Assembly (NCBI GenBank): GCA_013368315.1
Contig: JAACJM010000169.1
Location: 1-64,000 of the forward strand
DNA: 64,000 nucleotides
From: Tetrapyrgos nigripes
Lineage: Eukaryota > Basidiomycota > Agaricomycetes > Agaricales > Campanellaceae
Reading direction: 5' to 3'
Shown here: piece after piece, positions 33,107 to 44,600 of the stretch
How positions within the stretch are numbered: position 1 is the stretch's first letter
How the letters are laid out: the number at the start of each line of letters is the position of its first letter
The notes under the pieces: generated by a model
What the model was told of the DNA's origin: nothing
Database searches by the model: none
The model's input: the letters and a program-made list of their open reading frames with translations, nothing else
Translations under genes and position numbers: made by a program

Positions 33107-36100
33107 ATGTCTTCCGGATCAAGCTTTATGTCCACCGTTCCAGAACTCACTGGACCAAACTATACCCTTTGGGCCAGTAAGTCCAAATCTTGGCTCCAAT
33201 CTCAGGGCATCGCCTATGTCCTCAATACCCTCAAACCTGAAGAAATCCAAATCGTCGGATCCACATCCCCTGTTCCAGCTCCTCCTGCAGCTCCCCGTAC
33301 TCCCGCAGCTCCCGCTGGAACTACTGGGGGCACTACTGCTGCAGCTGCTGCTGCTGCTGCCGCTACGGATGATGAATCTGACGCTGGTAGTCCTTCCCCT
33401 CACTTCATTGCTGCTGCTAGTGGTAGTGTTGCTGATTGGGAAAAGGATAACGACAAAGCCATGGGTGTCATCAAACTCCGCGTCACCCAAGCCATCGGTG
33501 CCAAGATCGAAAATATCACCACTGCCAGAGTTATGTGGGACACTCTCAAGGATCTCTATGGTACACCTGGAGCTGCTGAAGTCTTTCAGAACTTCAAACG
33601 TGCTATGAATGTGGAAATCCCACGTAACGCGCACCCTGGTGCTGCAATTGATCTCATCAAAATGTACCTGACCCGTATCACTAATGCAGGCACTAACACC
33701 GAGATCCCCATGTATCTCCAATACATGATCGTTATCAACAAACTCCCTCCTGACATCTATGCCTACATCATTGCCAGGATCACCCAAGACGACATTGACG
33801 ACTTCGAGAACGAAACTCTCGATAGTCTCCGTACTCATGTCGTCAACACTTGGGAGGCTCGCAGCAGAAAGAAAGCTCAATCTGCCAACGCCACCAAGAT
33901 CACAGCAATCAAACGCAAAGGCAAACCTCCTGTCTTCGAGGAACAGCAGCAGCGCCATAAAAGTGGCAGCAGCACTTGGAGAGGCAAAGGCCGAGGACGT
34001 GGCAACTGGTGAGGCCGCGGAAAACGCGCCGGTGAACAAACACACCAGAAGCAACAAGCTCAGAGCATGGGTCCTGTCAAATTAAGACACTCACACATCA
34101 TACATGCAGCGAAGTTCTTTAAGGAAACTCCGACCATCACGGTCACGGAGCCCTCTACCAAAGATGTGCGTAAACCCTTCTTTAGCGAGACGGTAAAGCC
34201 TTTTGACGGATTTTTCTCATCTGTTCAGAATGCCTTTAAAACTGCTCGTGACAATGGGATAAAGCCAACTGGTGAGCTTCTCAAAGACCTTGAACTAGCC
34301 CACATGTCTCATCCCACTGCCTCTCTCCCTTGTCCTTCTATCATCTCCGACAGTCGTTCTTTCATGGAACAATACTATTGGAAAAACCTCGTTGACCCTC
34401 ATCCTGAAGGCTCCACCTTCTCCCACACCGAATCCAACCCCGCTCATGACGACAACCACTGGTTCGCCATCCGCAACAACAATCCTGTCTCCGACAGTTG
34501 GGGTGCCGCAAACTGGGGTACTCCACAGCAAATGGAAGCATGGAACAACTTCGGGTGGAAACACGACAAGTGCGTGGGAACAGACGACGACGCCGAAATG
34601 GCCGAGGAGATGGACAGGCTGTCAGACAGCCTGGTTTCAAACGCGGGAAGCATGGACTCGGAGGAATTCGAGAGGGAAAAGGAGGGGTCAACCAAGCGCC
34701 TCAGAATGTGGGAGGCCGGTCTCGTCAACATGGGGGATTCCGACAAGGAGAACGTCGATCCCAATCCCAGAACACTTGAGGAGCGTATGCAGGTGATCAC
34801 CGACGAAATGACTTGAAGGTGGTATTCGGGGGAGTTCGACAAGGAGTACAACGATGGACTCGATGACCTCGACAGGGACCTCGACCAAATGAGCGCCTCC
34901 AATTCATTGGGGTGGAGTCAAGCACGGTCGGTGACCCCGTTATTCGAGGAAATCTCCATGTCCCACAGTGCTTCCAACTTGGATGCCAGCAGGGATGCCG
35001 ACTCAATGCCGGACCTCGAACCTCTGTCCGATTCCCCGGACATGGACGTTATTTCCCTCGGGTCTGACTCCGAGGAAGAAATTATTTCTGAAGGTTGGAA
35101 TGATGGCGGGTACTACAGGTATGCCACAACCTCTTTCTCTTCCATTGTGAATAGAGTATCTGACACTTCCCATACAGTGCAGATGATGAGCCCGGTCGCA
35201 TGTAATTTATTATCACATGCTTGTAACATATTTATACATACCACTCCTCTGGGCTCTATTAGCCCCTCTATTTATAATGTACCCAATATATTATGTCCCT
35301 GTGGGACTTATTATTCATCTTGTGTAAATTGCAAGGGAAAGAATACTCTCATCAACCAGAAAGATTATAATAACGCCTGGTTACTCGACTCTGGAGCATC
35401 TGCTCATTATACTTTTGACTTAACCGATTTTGTTGAGTCACACAAAGTAGATCCAATCTCCATTCAAACTGCAAATGGAGTTACCAAAACCAACACTGCT
35501 GGGACTGTCATCATACAACAAGGAGCACGCTATTTCAAAGTTGCCCCTGTTTACTATGTTGCCGATCTAAATCAACGTCTACTATCACTTGGCACATTTT
35601 TACAATCCGACAGAGTGACAGTTCATGGATCAGACAAAATGATCATGTTGATGAAACATGACAAAATGACAGATGTAGATGGACAATTAATGCGTCGTTG
35701 TTGGTTGACATTCACCAAACGATCACCGGAAGACACTATCCATTATCTTCCTCATACCAAAACAGACGTCGCCTCCTTGGCAGACGCTATGATTTATGAA
35801 ATCAATTTTGACTTAGCGCATCAATGCACCAGTCACCCCTCTCGTGATGTTCTCAAACATCTTCGAACACATACCGACGGCTGGCCAGAATTCAATATTC
35901 CTTCACAACCACCTATTTGCCGCGGATGTCTCGAAGGTAAAACACCACAACGAGTTTACCCACCATCAGAAACACGGGCGTCGCGTCCCTTTGAATTAAT
36001 CCATTCGGATCTCAAAGAATTCCCCACTGAATCGTACCACAAATTCAATTACATGATAATCTTCTTGGACGACTTTACATCTAATGCATGGGCCTTTCTA

Positions 36101-38971
36101 TTAAACAATAAGAAAACGCCAGTACATGTAACTCGCCAATGGCTCGCTATGGTTGAGAACCAATACAAGGCGAAAGTCGAACAATGGATGTCCGATGCAG
36201 GGGGAGAATACGTCAAGGGTGCCTTCAGAGAAATGTTGAAAGACAAAGGCATCAAGATCCTACAAAGTGCGCCATACACCCCTCAACAAAATGGTCGTGC
36301 TGAGCGCCTTATGCGCACTATAATGGATAAGGCTGAGGTGATGCGCAAACACACGTGTCTTCCTGATAGCTGGTGGGAATTTTGTGTTACACATGCAATA
36401 TATTTATATACGCGCACTCCAATGCGGCGACATGACTGGATAACACCATATGAAGTTCTGGAAAAGAAAAAGCCTCGTATGGACCACTTACGTGTACTTG
36501 GCTGTGGAGCATATGTCTTTGTTCCAGCAAAAATTCGAAAGAACGAACTTGCTTCCAAAACAGAACTTATGACCTATCTTGGTCCTGCCCCTGGCGGCCA
36601 TGGTGATCTATTCATGAGGAAAAACAATGCATTATTCACTGCACCACAAGCAGTATTCAATGAAACTTTGTTTCCTCAATGCGATAAAAGCACAACAAAC
36701 TCCAAACAACTACCTATAACGTCAAAAGACGTTCCAAACGATCCTAATGAGGATGTTCCTCAAATGTTCGGCGAAGCTGAAGACAAGCATTTCTACATAC
36801 CGCCCAACGCACCTTCCAAAAGGAGACCTGATGTTCGACATGACGATGCTGACAGACAGAGTCCACAGAGATTGCCACCGGAAACACCACCTCCGAGATC
36901 TGAGTCTGAACCTGATACACCACCTCAGCTTCCACAGACACCTCCGAGGCGACTAAGGCAATCACCGATTCCGCCTCCTGCACCTAGACGAACTCAACGT
37001 GAAAGGAGAGCACCAAAAACATTTGTACCGGACTCTAATCAAGCCTGGAGACAGGGGAGCACTCGACCCCCTGGCATGCGTGCACGCGATGCAGATAAAC
37101 AGGTCGCAACTGATAAACGCGACACTGATAGAGCCGCAAGAGAACGTGAGGCATGGCGAGAGCTAAACCAACCACACGGGACTGCAACCGCAGAATCACA
37201 GGATCCCGGTCCTAGTTCTGCAGGACAAAGTGACTCAGGAGATGCTGATGAAGGTCTCAAGCCACATTCATCCACATCTGACGATGAGAATTCTGCATCT
37301 AATACAGATGGAAACGATCTTTTAGAAGATCAGGCACAACTATGCTGGGAAGGGGGAGTACAGATGATAAATCTCTTGCTTAATAACGCAATTGACTCTA
37401 AATCTCCCCGCAAATGGACACTCTGAGAAATATTGCTCTTACCAAATAAGGAGCAAGAGGAATGGAAAATCGCTTGCCGTGAAGAATTAGAGGTACTTCG
37501 TAGGCGCGGAACTTTCCAACTTGTAGATCGTCCTGAGAATAGGAAAGTCATAAAAAACTGATGGGTCTTCGACATCAAAACTGATGGACATAAGAAGGCG
37601 AGACTTGTCGCTAAAGGTTTCTCACAGATTGAAGGTCTAGACTTCGATCAAGTCTTCTCCCCAGTTGTTCGCTTCAAGACAGTACGCCTTATCTTCGCAT
37701 TGGCTGCCCTCAATAATTGGCACATCTCAGGTGTCGATGTTCGTAGTGCCTATCTCTATGGTATACTTGAAGAAGAGATCTATATGGAACAACCGGAAGG
37801 TTTTATAGAACCTGGAAAAGAACGCAAAGTAATTCGGCTACTTCGCGCTCTATATGGACTTAAGCAAGCCGGTCTTGCTTGGTGGAAAGGTCTTGACAAG
37901 TCCATGGCAGAACTTGGTTTCAAGCAAATCAATTCTGATGCCGGAATCTTCGTATATAATCAGAACGGTCACATTATCATTGCCGTTGTCTACGTTGATG
38001 ATGCCTTATTCTGTGGAGCAGACAAACAGCTAGTGCTTAAACTAAAAGCGAAGTTTATGAAGAAATGGGAATGCAGGGATCTTGGCGATGCCAAAGAATT
38101 TCTTAGGATGAACATCGTCAGGAAAGGCAGCAAAATCTATCTTGATCAATGCGCCTACCTTGAAAAGGTATTAGAACGATGTGGTATGCAAAACACGAAA
38201 GCTTCTGCAACTCCATTACCTGCAGGATACTATCCTATTAAAAACAAAGCCCCAGTTGACCCAGTCCTTCGACAGAAATATCAAACTGTCATTGGGTCTC
38301 TTCTTTACATCATGTTAGGAACACGTCCTGACATAGCCTTTGCCGTTACCAAAATGGCACAGCACGCTGCAAACCCTTCAGATGATCATCTAGCTAAGGC
38401 TCTCTGGATATGTCGTTACCTTCTTGGTACTCGACACTATGCTTTAGTGTATGACGGATCCAAGAAAAAGATCACTGAATCAGATCCTTTAGGAACTGGT
38501 CTCGCTGCATACACAGACTCTGACTGGGCATCAGATCCAAACAATCATCGATCACATACTGGCTTCTTCTTAACACTAGCCTGTGGAACTTTCTACTGGG
38601 CCTCTAGAGCTCAAACCACAACCGCTTTAAGCTCTACCGAAGCTGAGTATATGGCACTTAGCGACTGTAGTCGTCAAGTCATCTGGATAAAAGCTCTCTT
38701 AAAGGAACTTAACATCAAGATGAAAGCTATCGATATCTATGGAGACAACCAAGGATCTATATTCATCGCATCCAATCCTGTTACTGAACGACGTTCAAAA
38801 CATATTTCTGTCAAATATCACTTTATTCGTGAACATGTAGCAAACGAGAACGTAACAATAAAGTTCATAGAAGGAAGCGATAATCCTGCCGATATGTTTA
38901 CAAAGAACCTTGGCAGACAAAAATTCGAAAAGTTTAGATCACAATTAGGACTTCGGTTTTATACTAGTTGA
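33107..38971 (+). pseudogene. Copia gag-pol polyprotein with four in-frame TGA codons
   Basis: A single frame runs from the ATG 33107 to the TAG at 38971, broken only by TGA at 34010, 34814, 37424 and 37559; each fits a mutated CGA (Arg). Gag occupies 33107 to about 34010 (LTGPNYTLWASKSKSWLQS, then VMWDTLKDLYGT). No CCHC zinc knuckle is seen. A long acidic linker follows (34067-35100). The protease has LLDSGASAHYTFD near 35390, and the pre-integrase finger lies near 35830-35940. The integrase DDE triad is in IHSDLK (36003), SDAGGEY (36190) and NGRAERL (36295). Reverse transcriptase has VYVDDALF intact (37990). RNase H has YTDSDWASD and SSTEAEYMAL. The element is inactive as read, but its catalytic motifs survive. 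Confidence 0.93.
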
Positions 38972-39107
38972 GTCTTGATGTGACATACAATAGAACCTTG
39001 GTACAATGTATGATAGAACCGTGGTACAACGTATCTCATATAACGAAGATGAACCTCGGCTGCTTATAGCGCCTTTATGCTTACGCGCACTAATGGTGCA
39101 GCTTAGC

Positions 39108-39116
39108 AAGGGGGAG
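39108..39116 (+). other. Polypurine tract of the Copia element
   Basis: AAGGGGGAG lies directly before the 3' LTR, where plus-strand synthesis is primed. Confidence 0.75.
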
Positions 39117-39399
39117 TGTTGAATTTGCGAATTAGTAAGCAGCCATCAACACTAGATTAGATATAGATTAGATAGTAATCTAGTTAGTTACGCTTACTTA
39201 CATCAGTAGTTCTTAGATAAGTAGTCACATGTACTATCTAGAACAGTATAAAAGGGCTCGTAGATTGCCCTACAACAATAAGGATTTCCCTTAATACTCA
39301 TCGCTCTTAACCTCTAACAAACCGCTCTAACAAGCACCTTTACATCCCCAGGTAAGTATGCAGTTGCCGCTACATATATAGAACATAGCCTGCTCAACA
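39117..39399 (+). repeat. 3' LTR of the Copia element
   Basis: 283 bp, four substitutions from the 5' LTR, three of them CpG/CpA transitions. Confidence 0.95.
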
Positions 39400-39718
39400 G
39401 CCCCAAACACCCGCACTCTCCCTCTTCCTCCTACCCCATCTAGTACATTTGAATATGTTTCAATGTACTGGGGTAGAACTTGAAGCATTTCAAACTTATG
39501 AGTTTGAAATGACAGCACTTTTCTTTTCTCGATATCCCGGTCATTTCTAGACTGTTTTCCTTCAACCCGGATTCGTTTCCAGCACTATTAAACCTTCCGG
39601 ACACCATGGCGAAGGTTTAGAATGCATAGGATACGATTCGCGCACGATATGGCAGGAATAACGTTTTTGAGTATGGTAAACTGGGCATAACTTTAGAACG
39701 AAGCATCAGTGAGTTTTA
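39400..39718. repeat. 450-bp satellite unit, left part, split by Harbinger element
   Basis: Carries the satellite leader (CGCACTCTCCCTCTTCCTCC, ATTTCAAACTTATGAG) and one anchor at 39566 (CCCGGATTCGTTTCC), then CATAACTTTAGAACGAAGC. It stops at the TTA target site and resumes at 43156. Confidence 0.82.
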
Positions 39719-39999
39719 GGCCCTGTTCGGTTGCACGCGGATTTTTATCAGAGCGTCATATCTTGCCTATATATGGTAGCAAAGGCGCTACTAAAGGGCA
39801 GCGTCATATTCCTTGGCAATAATATCATATGTCGAAAAACCCTGCGTGTTCGGTAGACAGTTTCCGGTACCGGTATTCTAGAATTCTGTGATATACGCGT
39901 GTTCGGTGGTGGTGCTTATCAATTAACAAGGACCTACGTCGTGCCTTTTCATTTCTTTCCTCCCTCTTTTCCTTTTCCCTCCCATTTCTCGCTTCTTTG

Positions 40000-41474
40000 A
40001 TGGCATCTTCTGGATCCCCTACGCCTGTTGAGGACTCAGCTGCCTCACCCGATCTCACTGTGGGCCCAGGACAGCAGGATATCTGGAATTCCCACATCGA
40101 TATTTCTATTCTCTCTTATACAGAGCGCGTCAAAAAAGAGAAGGGCAAAGTCCGGAGCACCTATAGCATCGCAGAATGGAAAGCTCTTAGTGCCGAGCTA
40201 GTCTCTCTTGGTCATCGTTCCTTCACAGTTGAGCAATTGAGGGACCGTTTCAAGATTGTATGTTTCTTTCTGTTTTTCTCGTATGTAATGCACTGATCAT
40301 CTTTTCTTTTTTTCCAGCTCAACGCCCGAGGCCGTGTTATACCACCAGCAGCTACTCAACCATCCTCCACCGCTGCTCAACCCTCGCCTACTGTGACTGC
40401 AGTTGTACCTCCTGCTGTTACTAGTACTAGGAACCAACCAAGCGGACGAGCTTCTTGGACTTCGGAGGCCGACTTTTTCCTCATTGCCTGCTTGTTGGAT
40501 GCGAAAACCCAGGGTAAGATGTCAGATAACAACTTCAAGCCCCAAGTCTATTCCCAAGCTGTCTTGCACCTTGCGGAAAAAGGCCATTCCTACACTCGCA
40601 AGCAGGTGAAGGCTAGGTGGACAAGGGTATGTACTTTGGGTTCTTTTCACCGCTCATTCTCTGTTTATGACACTGACATATACATTCCAGTTCAAAGGGG
40701 ACTTCAAGATTGTTTCCAAGCTGCGAGGACTCTCAGGCTTTGGATGGGATCCTGTTCGTAATCTGGTCACTGCGACTGATGATGTCTGGGACAGATACCT
40801 TGCTGTACGTTACCTACTTTCTACATTTCAATCTCTTTTGCTTACACCCATCTCCAGGGTCACCCGAAGGCGAGATCTTTCCGTAATCAGCCCTTTCCCC
40901 ACTACAATGACATCGCTACACTCGTTGAGCACAGCACCGCCACCGGGGAATTCGCATTATCGTCGGAGAACCCCCAGAACATTGATAATGCATCTTCTGA
41001 CAATGGCAGCGACTCCTCAGATGATGATAGTTCTGACAATGAGGACAAGTCTCCGGTCAAGGTATGTCTGTACATTTCTCGTACCATATGCAATGTTCTA
41101 ATGTCGTTTAATAGAAACGTCATGCTGCAGCTCCTCCAACAACAACTCCTGCTCCTCGTTCAAAACGTGGCCGGACCTCTGCCGGTGCTCAAGCCCTTGA
41201 GAACATGTCTGGTTCTGTCGCTGTTCTTGCCGAGGGATTTGCCTCTGGGTCACTGTTTGCACCTCCAGCCACTGACTCCCCTGTCAAGAAGGAGAAGGCC
41301 TTCAACATAGTTCGTGCTGAAGAAGGCCTTTCTCCCCATTCATTGGCGAAGGCCCGTCGTGTCTTCCGTGGCCCAGGAGAAGTAGCGCGTGAGTACCTGA
41401 GCTTTAATTCCAAGGATGAGGAGGAAAAAGAAGCTCGTCACTTTTGGCTTTTGGAGGAGATGGAAAGGGTGTAG
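40000..41474 (+). CDS. Harbinger-associated Myb/SANT-like protein, five exons
   Basis: In PIF/Harbinger elements this second protein binds the element ends and helps bring the transposase into the nucleus; that role is taken from the family. Exons 40000-40257, 40318-40626, 40691-40804, 40858-41061 and 41115-41474, with introns of 60, 64, 53 and 53 nt, each contain whole codons and give 414 residues. The start is the ATG at 40000. The DNA-binding domain spans about residues 115-230 (RASWTSEADFFLIACLLDAK, YTRKQVKARWTRFKGDF, then GFGWDP and WDRYL), the Myb_DNA-bind_3 pattern of three tryptophan-bearing helices. An acidic Ser/Asp stretch, a basic KRGR patch that may be a nuclear signal, and a C-terminal helical region follow. 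No stops; apparently intact. Confidence 0.9.
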
Positions 41475-41628
41475 GTGCTATCATACAATGCTTTTTCTTC
41501 GATGCTCTCATATCTGTACTCCCTGTTTAATTTTGCTTTATGCAAACACTCTTTTTAGTACATATTATTTTGAATAGTCACCTGTCGCTCATTATAGCCT
41601 CATACAATATCATTTGATTAATGTTGCT

Positions 41629-43004
41629 CTACATCATTGGGAGGGATTGTGAATGCGGTACACCTCGTCTTGACAGTTCTGCAAGATAGTCCCTCCACAT
41701 CTCTTGCGCAATGGTATCACGCAGCACAGAAGCCCTCGTTGACTCTTCTTGAGTAATTCCGGTTGAAAGAACTGCTTCACCATCAACATCTGGTGTAACC
41801 AATTCTCGAACAGTCGGGAGTTGGGTGGGTAGCTCGGGTGGATCATAGATAATGATGAAGTTATGAAGAACTGAAATGGCAAGTGGCATGAGGCTTTGAG
41901 TGCGCATCGAGTACTCACAGCACTCCCGAATGATCTTCCATGTCCTTTTAGTCATTCCGAATATGCGCTCAATGACATTCCGAAGCTGAGCATGACGAAG
42001 ATTGAAAAGCTCTTCTTTGTTTTGAGGACTACAATGAGGAAATGAGAATATACTTAAAAAAAACAAGAGGATTTTAAAACACACCGTATGCTAGCAGCTT
42101 CCCACTCTCTCAAATGGTAGCGAATATTCCGGAATGGGACTACAAGGTTGTTGCAAAGTGGGAAACCTGCATCTGCCACATAGTACTTTCCCTCAGGAAC
42201 ATTGAAGCCAGTTTTAACTGCCTCTTCAAACAATTGTCCATCACCGACACTGCCTTCCCATCCTGTGAGGACATACAAAAAGTACATATCCCAGTCACAT
42301 GCTGCAAGTACATTCTGACTGAGATGGCCTTTCCGATCACGATATGCACTTCTAATTGAGGATGAAGGTCGTATATAGAAGTGACTACCATCTATAGCAC
42401 CCAGGCAGTTCTTGAAGTATGGGAAGAATTTGGGGTTCTTTGAAATAATGGGATGGGTATGGTCAGGTGAAGGAAGACGGATGTACTTGCTGCGAAAGGA
42501 ATCGGAGATCAGGGCATTGAAAACATCGTGAAAATTCCTGTACATAGCGCAAGTCAGTGTTCTGAGATAATTGACTTGTAGGTATACTGACCTTGACACA
42601 GTCTCTGGACTGCGTTGGAAGCGTTCTCCAACCTTCCGAACAGAAAGATTGGTAGCGCACTGGTACAAAAATGTTCCTATCATCTCATCAACTCCCACAT
42701 GACGACGAGGTTTCAAGCCACCCTCTTTTTGGAGCTCCACCTTCAATTTCTGGAAGACATGGCGCTGAATACCCAAGTTATCCTTCATCCGATTCTCATG
42801 ACCCTTCTTCAAGTCCTTGATCCACTGCGCTCCTGTCAAATTTGAGGTATGGTATGGGGTCGGGTTGTAACGGCTGTAACTCGTGGAGAAAGCAACACCA
42901 ACTGCAGCGGTCACAATTGCAGCACTGGCAACAATGAAAGCACGACGACGACGCGACAAATCAGTGTCTCTGGACAACGGCAGGTCCATACGAGTCCGCA
43001 CCAT
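41629..43004 (-). CDS. PIF/Harbinger DDE transposase, two exons
   Basis: The cut-and-paste enzyme of the surrounding element. Exon 1 43004-42085 and exon 2 42028-41629, with a 56-nt intron, join to 1320 nt (439 residues). The N-terminal part (residues about 75-165) includes the helix-turn-helix of DDE_Tnp_4 proteins (LSVRKVGERFQRSPETVSRS). The catalytic residues are the Asp in CLGAIDGSHF, the Asp in WEGSVGDGQLF and the Glu in RNVIERIFG. YYVADAGFPLCNNLVVPF and ELFNLRHAQLRN are also family hallmarks. Basic residues near the start (SRRRRAF) sit next to a hydrophobic Ala/Val stretch. The frame is uninterrupted, so together with the Myb-like gene this element may still be autonomous. Confidence 0.93.
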
Positions 43005-43155
43005 GACGGCGGTACACTGCTAAGAGGAACACGCGACTGCAACGCGTCGCGCGGCTACTAGTAATAACTGAGAGTGATATTCTCACGTATCGGCTATTTA
43101 CTACCAGTAGTAATCTAAGTGTCATATAAAAAACCCTGTGCATCCGAACAGGGCC

Positions 43156-44000
43156 TTACTTTTTATATATTCGTATTTTCCTTCTTCAGAAGATCCTGGA
43201 ACACCCCACGTTTGTATATTTTCATCAAGATTTCGTCGACCTACCTCCACCTCACCTCCACACCTTCTTCCACCTCTATCACCTTCAATTCTTCTCCCAA
43301 CCCCCTACCTGACCGCAATCCCCTGTTTTCCGACCCTTCGAATTCGATGGAACCACTCCCAAGGCCTTCCGACCTTTTCTTCTCCCAATAACCCCACCCC
43401 CATCCCCTCCTCCCTTTCAGGTCCACCTCTCCACCCCTTCCTCTGCAAACATCATCGTCCCGGACTCGTTTCCAGGGTTTCTGAACCGTCCGAATCGAAT
43501 GATACACTTTTTGGGCGCGTCCGAACTTGCCCGCATGCGATATGAAGACTTTTCGCTTTTTGGGTATCTTAGGATACCCATAACTTTTGAACGGGACGTC
43601 GGTGCGTTATAATTTTTATATCCCCTTCATCCTCTCATCGAATCGATTCTGTAGCACCCCCCCATTTATGTATTTTCTTGAAGATTTCGTTGACCTCCCT
43701 CCACCTGTCCTCCCGACCTTCTTCCACCTCCACCTCCTTCAGACCTTTTTCCAACCTCCTACTTGACCTCACTCCCCCGTTTTCTGACCCTCCGAACTCG
43801 ATGGAACCACTCCCAAAGCATCCCGAAGCTTCCTTCTTTTCGTATGACCACCCTTCCTCCTTCCCCTTCTCCCCATCAATCCTTGTCGTTCCCTGGCTCA
43901 AGCTCCAACCCCCCGGACCGGTTTCTGGGGTCTTCAGACCCCCTGAGTATGATGGAGACTTTCGCGAAGGCGTCCGACACCGTTTGCGTTGGATATGCGC
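43156..44000. repeat. 450-bp satellite, right part, about two units
   Basis: Anchors at 43460 (CCCGGACTCGTTTCCAGG) and 43912 (CCCGGACCGGTTTCTGG) are 452 bp apart. The distance from the anchor at 39566 to 43460, less the Harbinger element and one TTA, is 454 bp, so the transposon landed inside one monomer without rearranging the array. Confidence 0.88.
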
Positions 44001-44099
44001 AATGTTACAGGTTCTATTAGCTTTAGTACTTAATAGATAGTCAGTATGTACTGCGTTGATTTTTAAATGTGGTCCATCAAATGTAGACAGCCAAAATAC

Positions 44100-44600
44100 A
44101 GTACTAGACCACTTCAATACATTATAAGTCTAAGTTTTGCCCTTCTTTGGGAAATTAAAAATACTTCCAGTGGTCTGAGTGATTGGTTCTATAAACAAGA
44201 AGTGTACTAATTTATTATTAGTATCCATCTGTATAAAAATGTTTGGTAGTTTATGCATAAAAAATTAATATACATGTATTTCACTGAGTGTCAGTCCCAA
44301 GCTTTCGACCCGGTCGAAAGTCTCACGCTGACTGAGGACAAGTCCACATTCTCCGACTTGGTCGAAGAATTGTGGATAACACCATGCGCACACCAACCGT
44401 CAATTTGGTCGACAATTGGTGAAACTCCAAACATCATGTGCGCAAACCAAACGTCGACTTGGTCGACAATTGGTGACTGCACACAAATTATGTGTGCACA
44501 CCAACTGTCGACTTGGTTGACAATTTGTGATGCACAAATTATGTGCGCACACCAACGGTCGACTTGGTCGACAATTGGTGACTGCGCACTTAATAAATCT
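44100..44600. repeat. Hairpin satellite, GTCGACTTGGTCGACAATTGGTG type
   Basis: It begins with the conserved flank (GGAAATTAAAAATACTTCC, TTCTATAAACAAGAAGTG, TTTATGCATAAAAA), then has one CTTTCGACCCGGTCGAAAG copy (44308), one CTCCGACTTGGTCGAAGAA copy, and about five copies of GTCGACTTGGTCGACAATT up to 44590. Three arm types thus sit in one block. Confidence 0.8.

Larger units (their letters stand above)
32497..39399 (+). mobile_element. Ty1/Copia LTR retrotransposon, complete, 6.9 kb
   Basis: Two 283-bp LTRs starting TGTTGAATTTGCG and ending GCCTGCTCAACA enclose one long gag-pol frame. The order protease, integrase, reverse transcriptase, RNase H is that of Copia. Flanks are ACCCC on the left and GCCCC on the right, a 5-bp target duplication with one mismatch. 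The insertion splits the leader of a 450-bp satellite block: joining the flanks restores the CACC...CCCCAAA...CGCACTCTCCCTC sequence seen at 23700-23740. The LTRs differ at 4 of 283 positions, so the insertion is fairly recent. Confidence 0.95.
39719..43155. mobile_element. PIF/Harbinger DNA transposon, complete, 3.4 kb
   Basis: The left end is GGCCCTGTTCGGTTGCAC at 39719. The right end, read inward on the minus strand, is GGCCCTGTTCGGATGCAC at 43155. TTA lies on both sides (39716-39718 and 43156-43158), the TWA duplication of PIF/Harbinger. The element carries its two usual genes, a Myb/SANT-like protein on the plus strand and a DDE transposase on the minus strand, converging near 41500-41600. 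Further GTGTTCGGT motifs near the left end (39849, 39900) look like subterminal binding sites. Confidence 0.95.

Noticed and set aside
33119..34057. 312-codon minus-strand ORF opposite the Copia gag
   Set aside because: Antisense shadow of the gag frame, low-complexity Ser-rich, no independent support.
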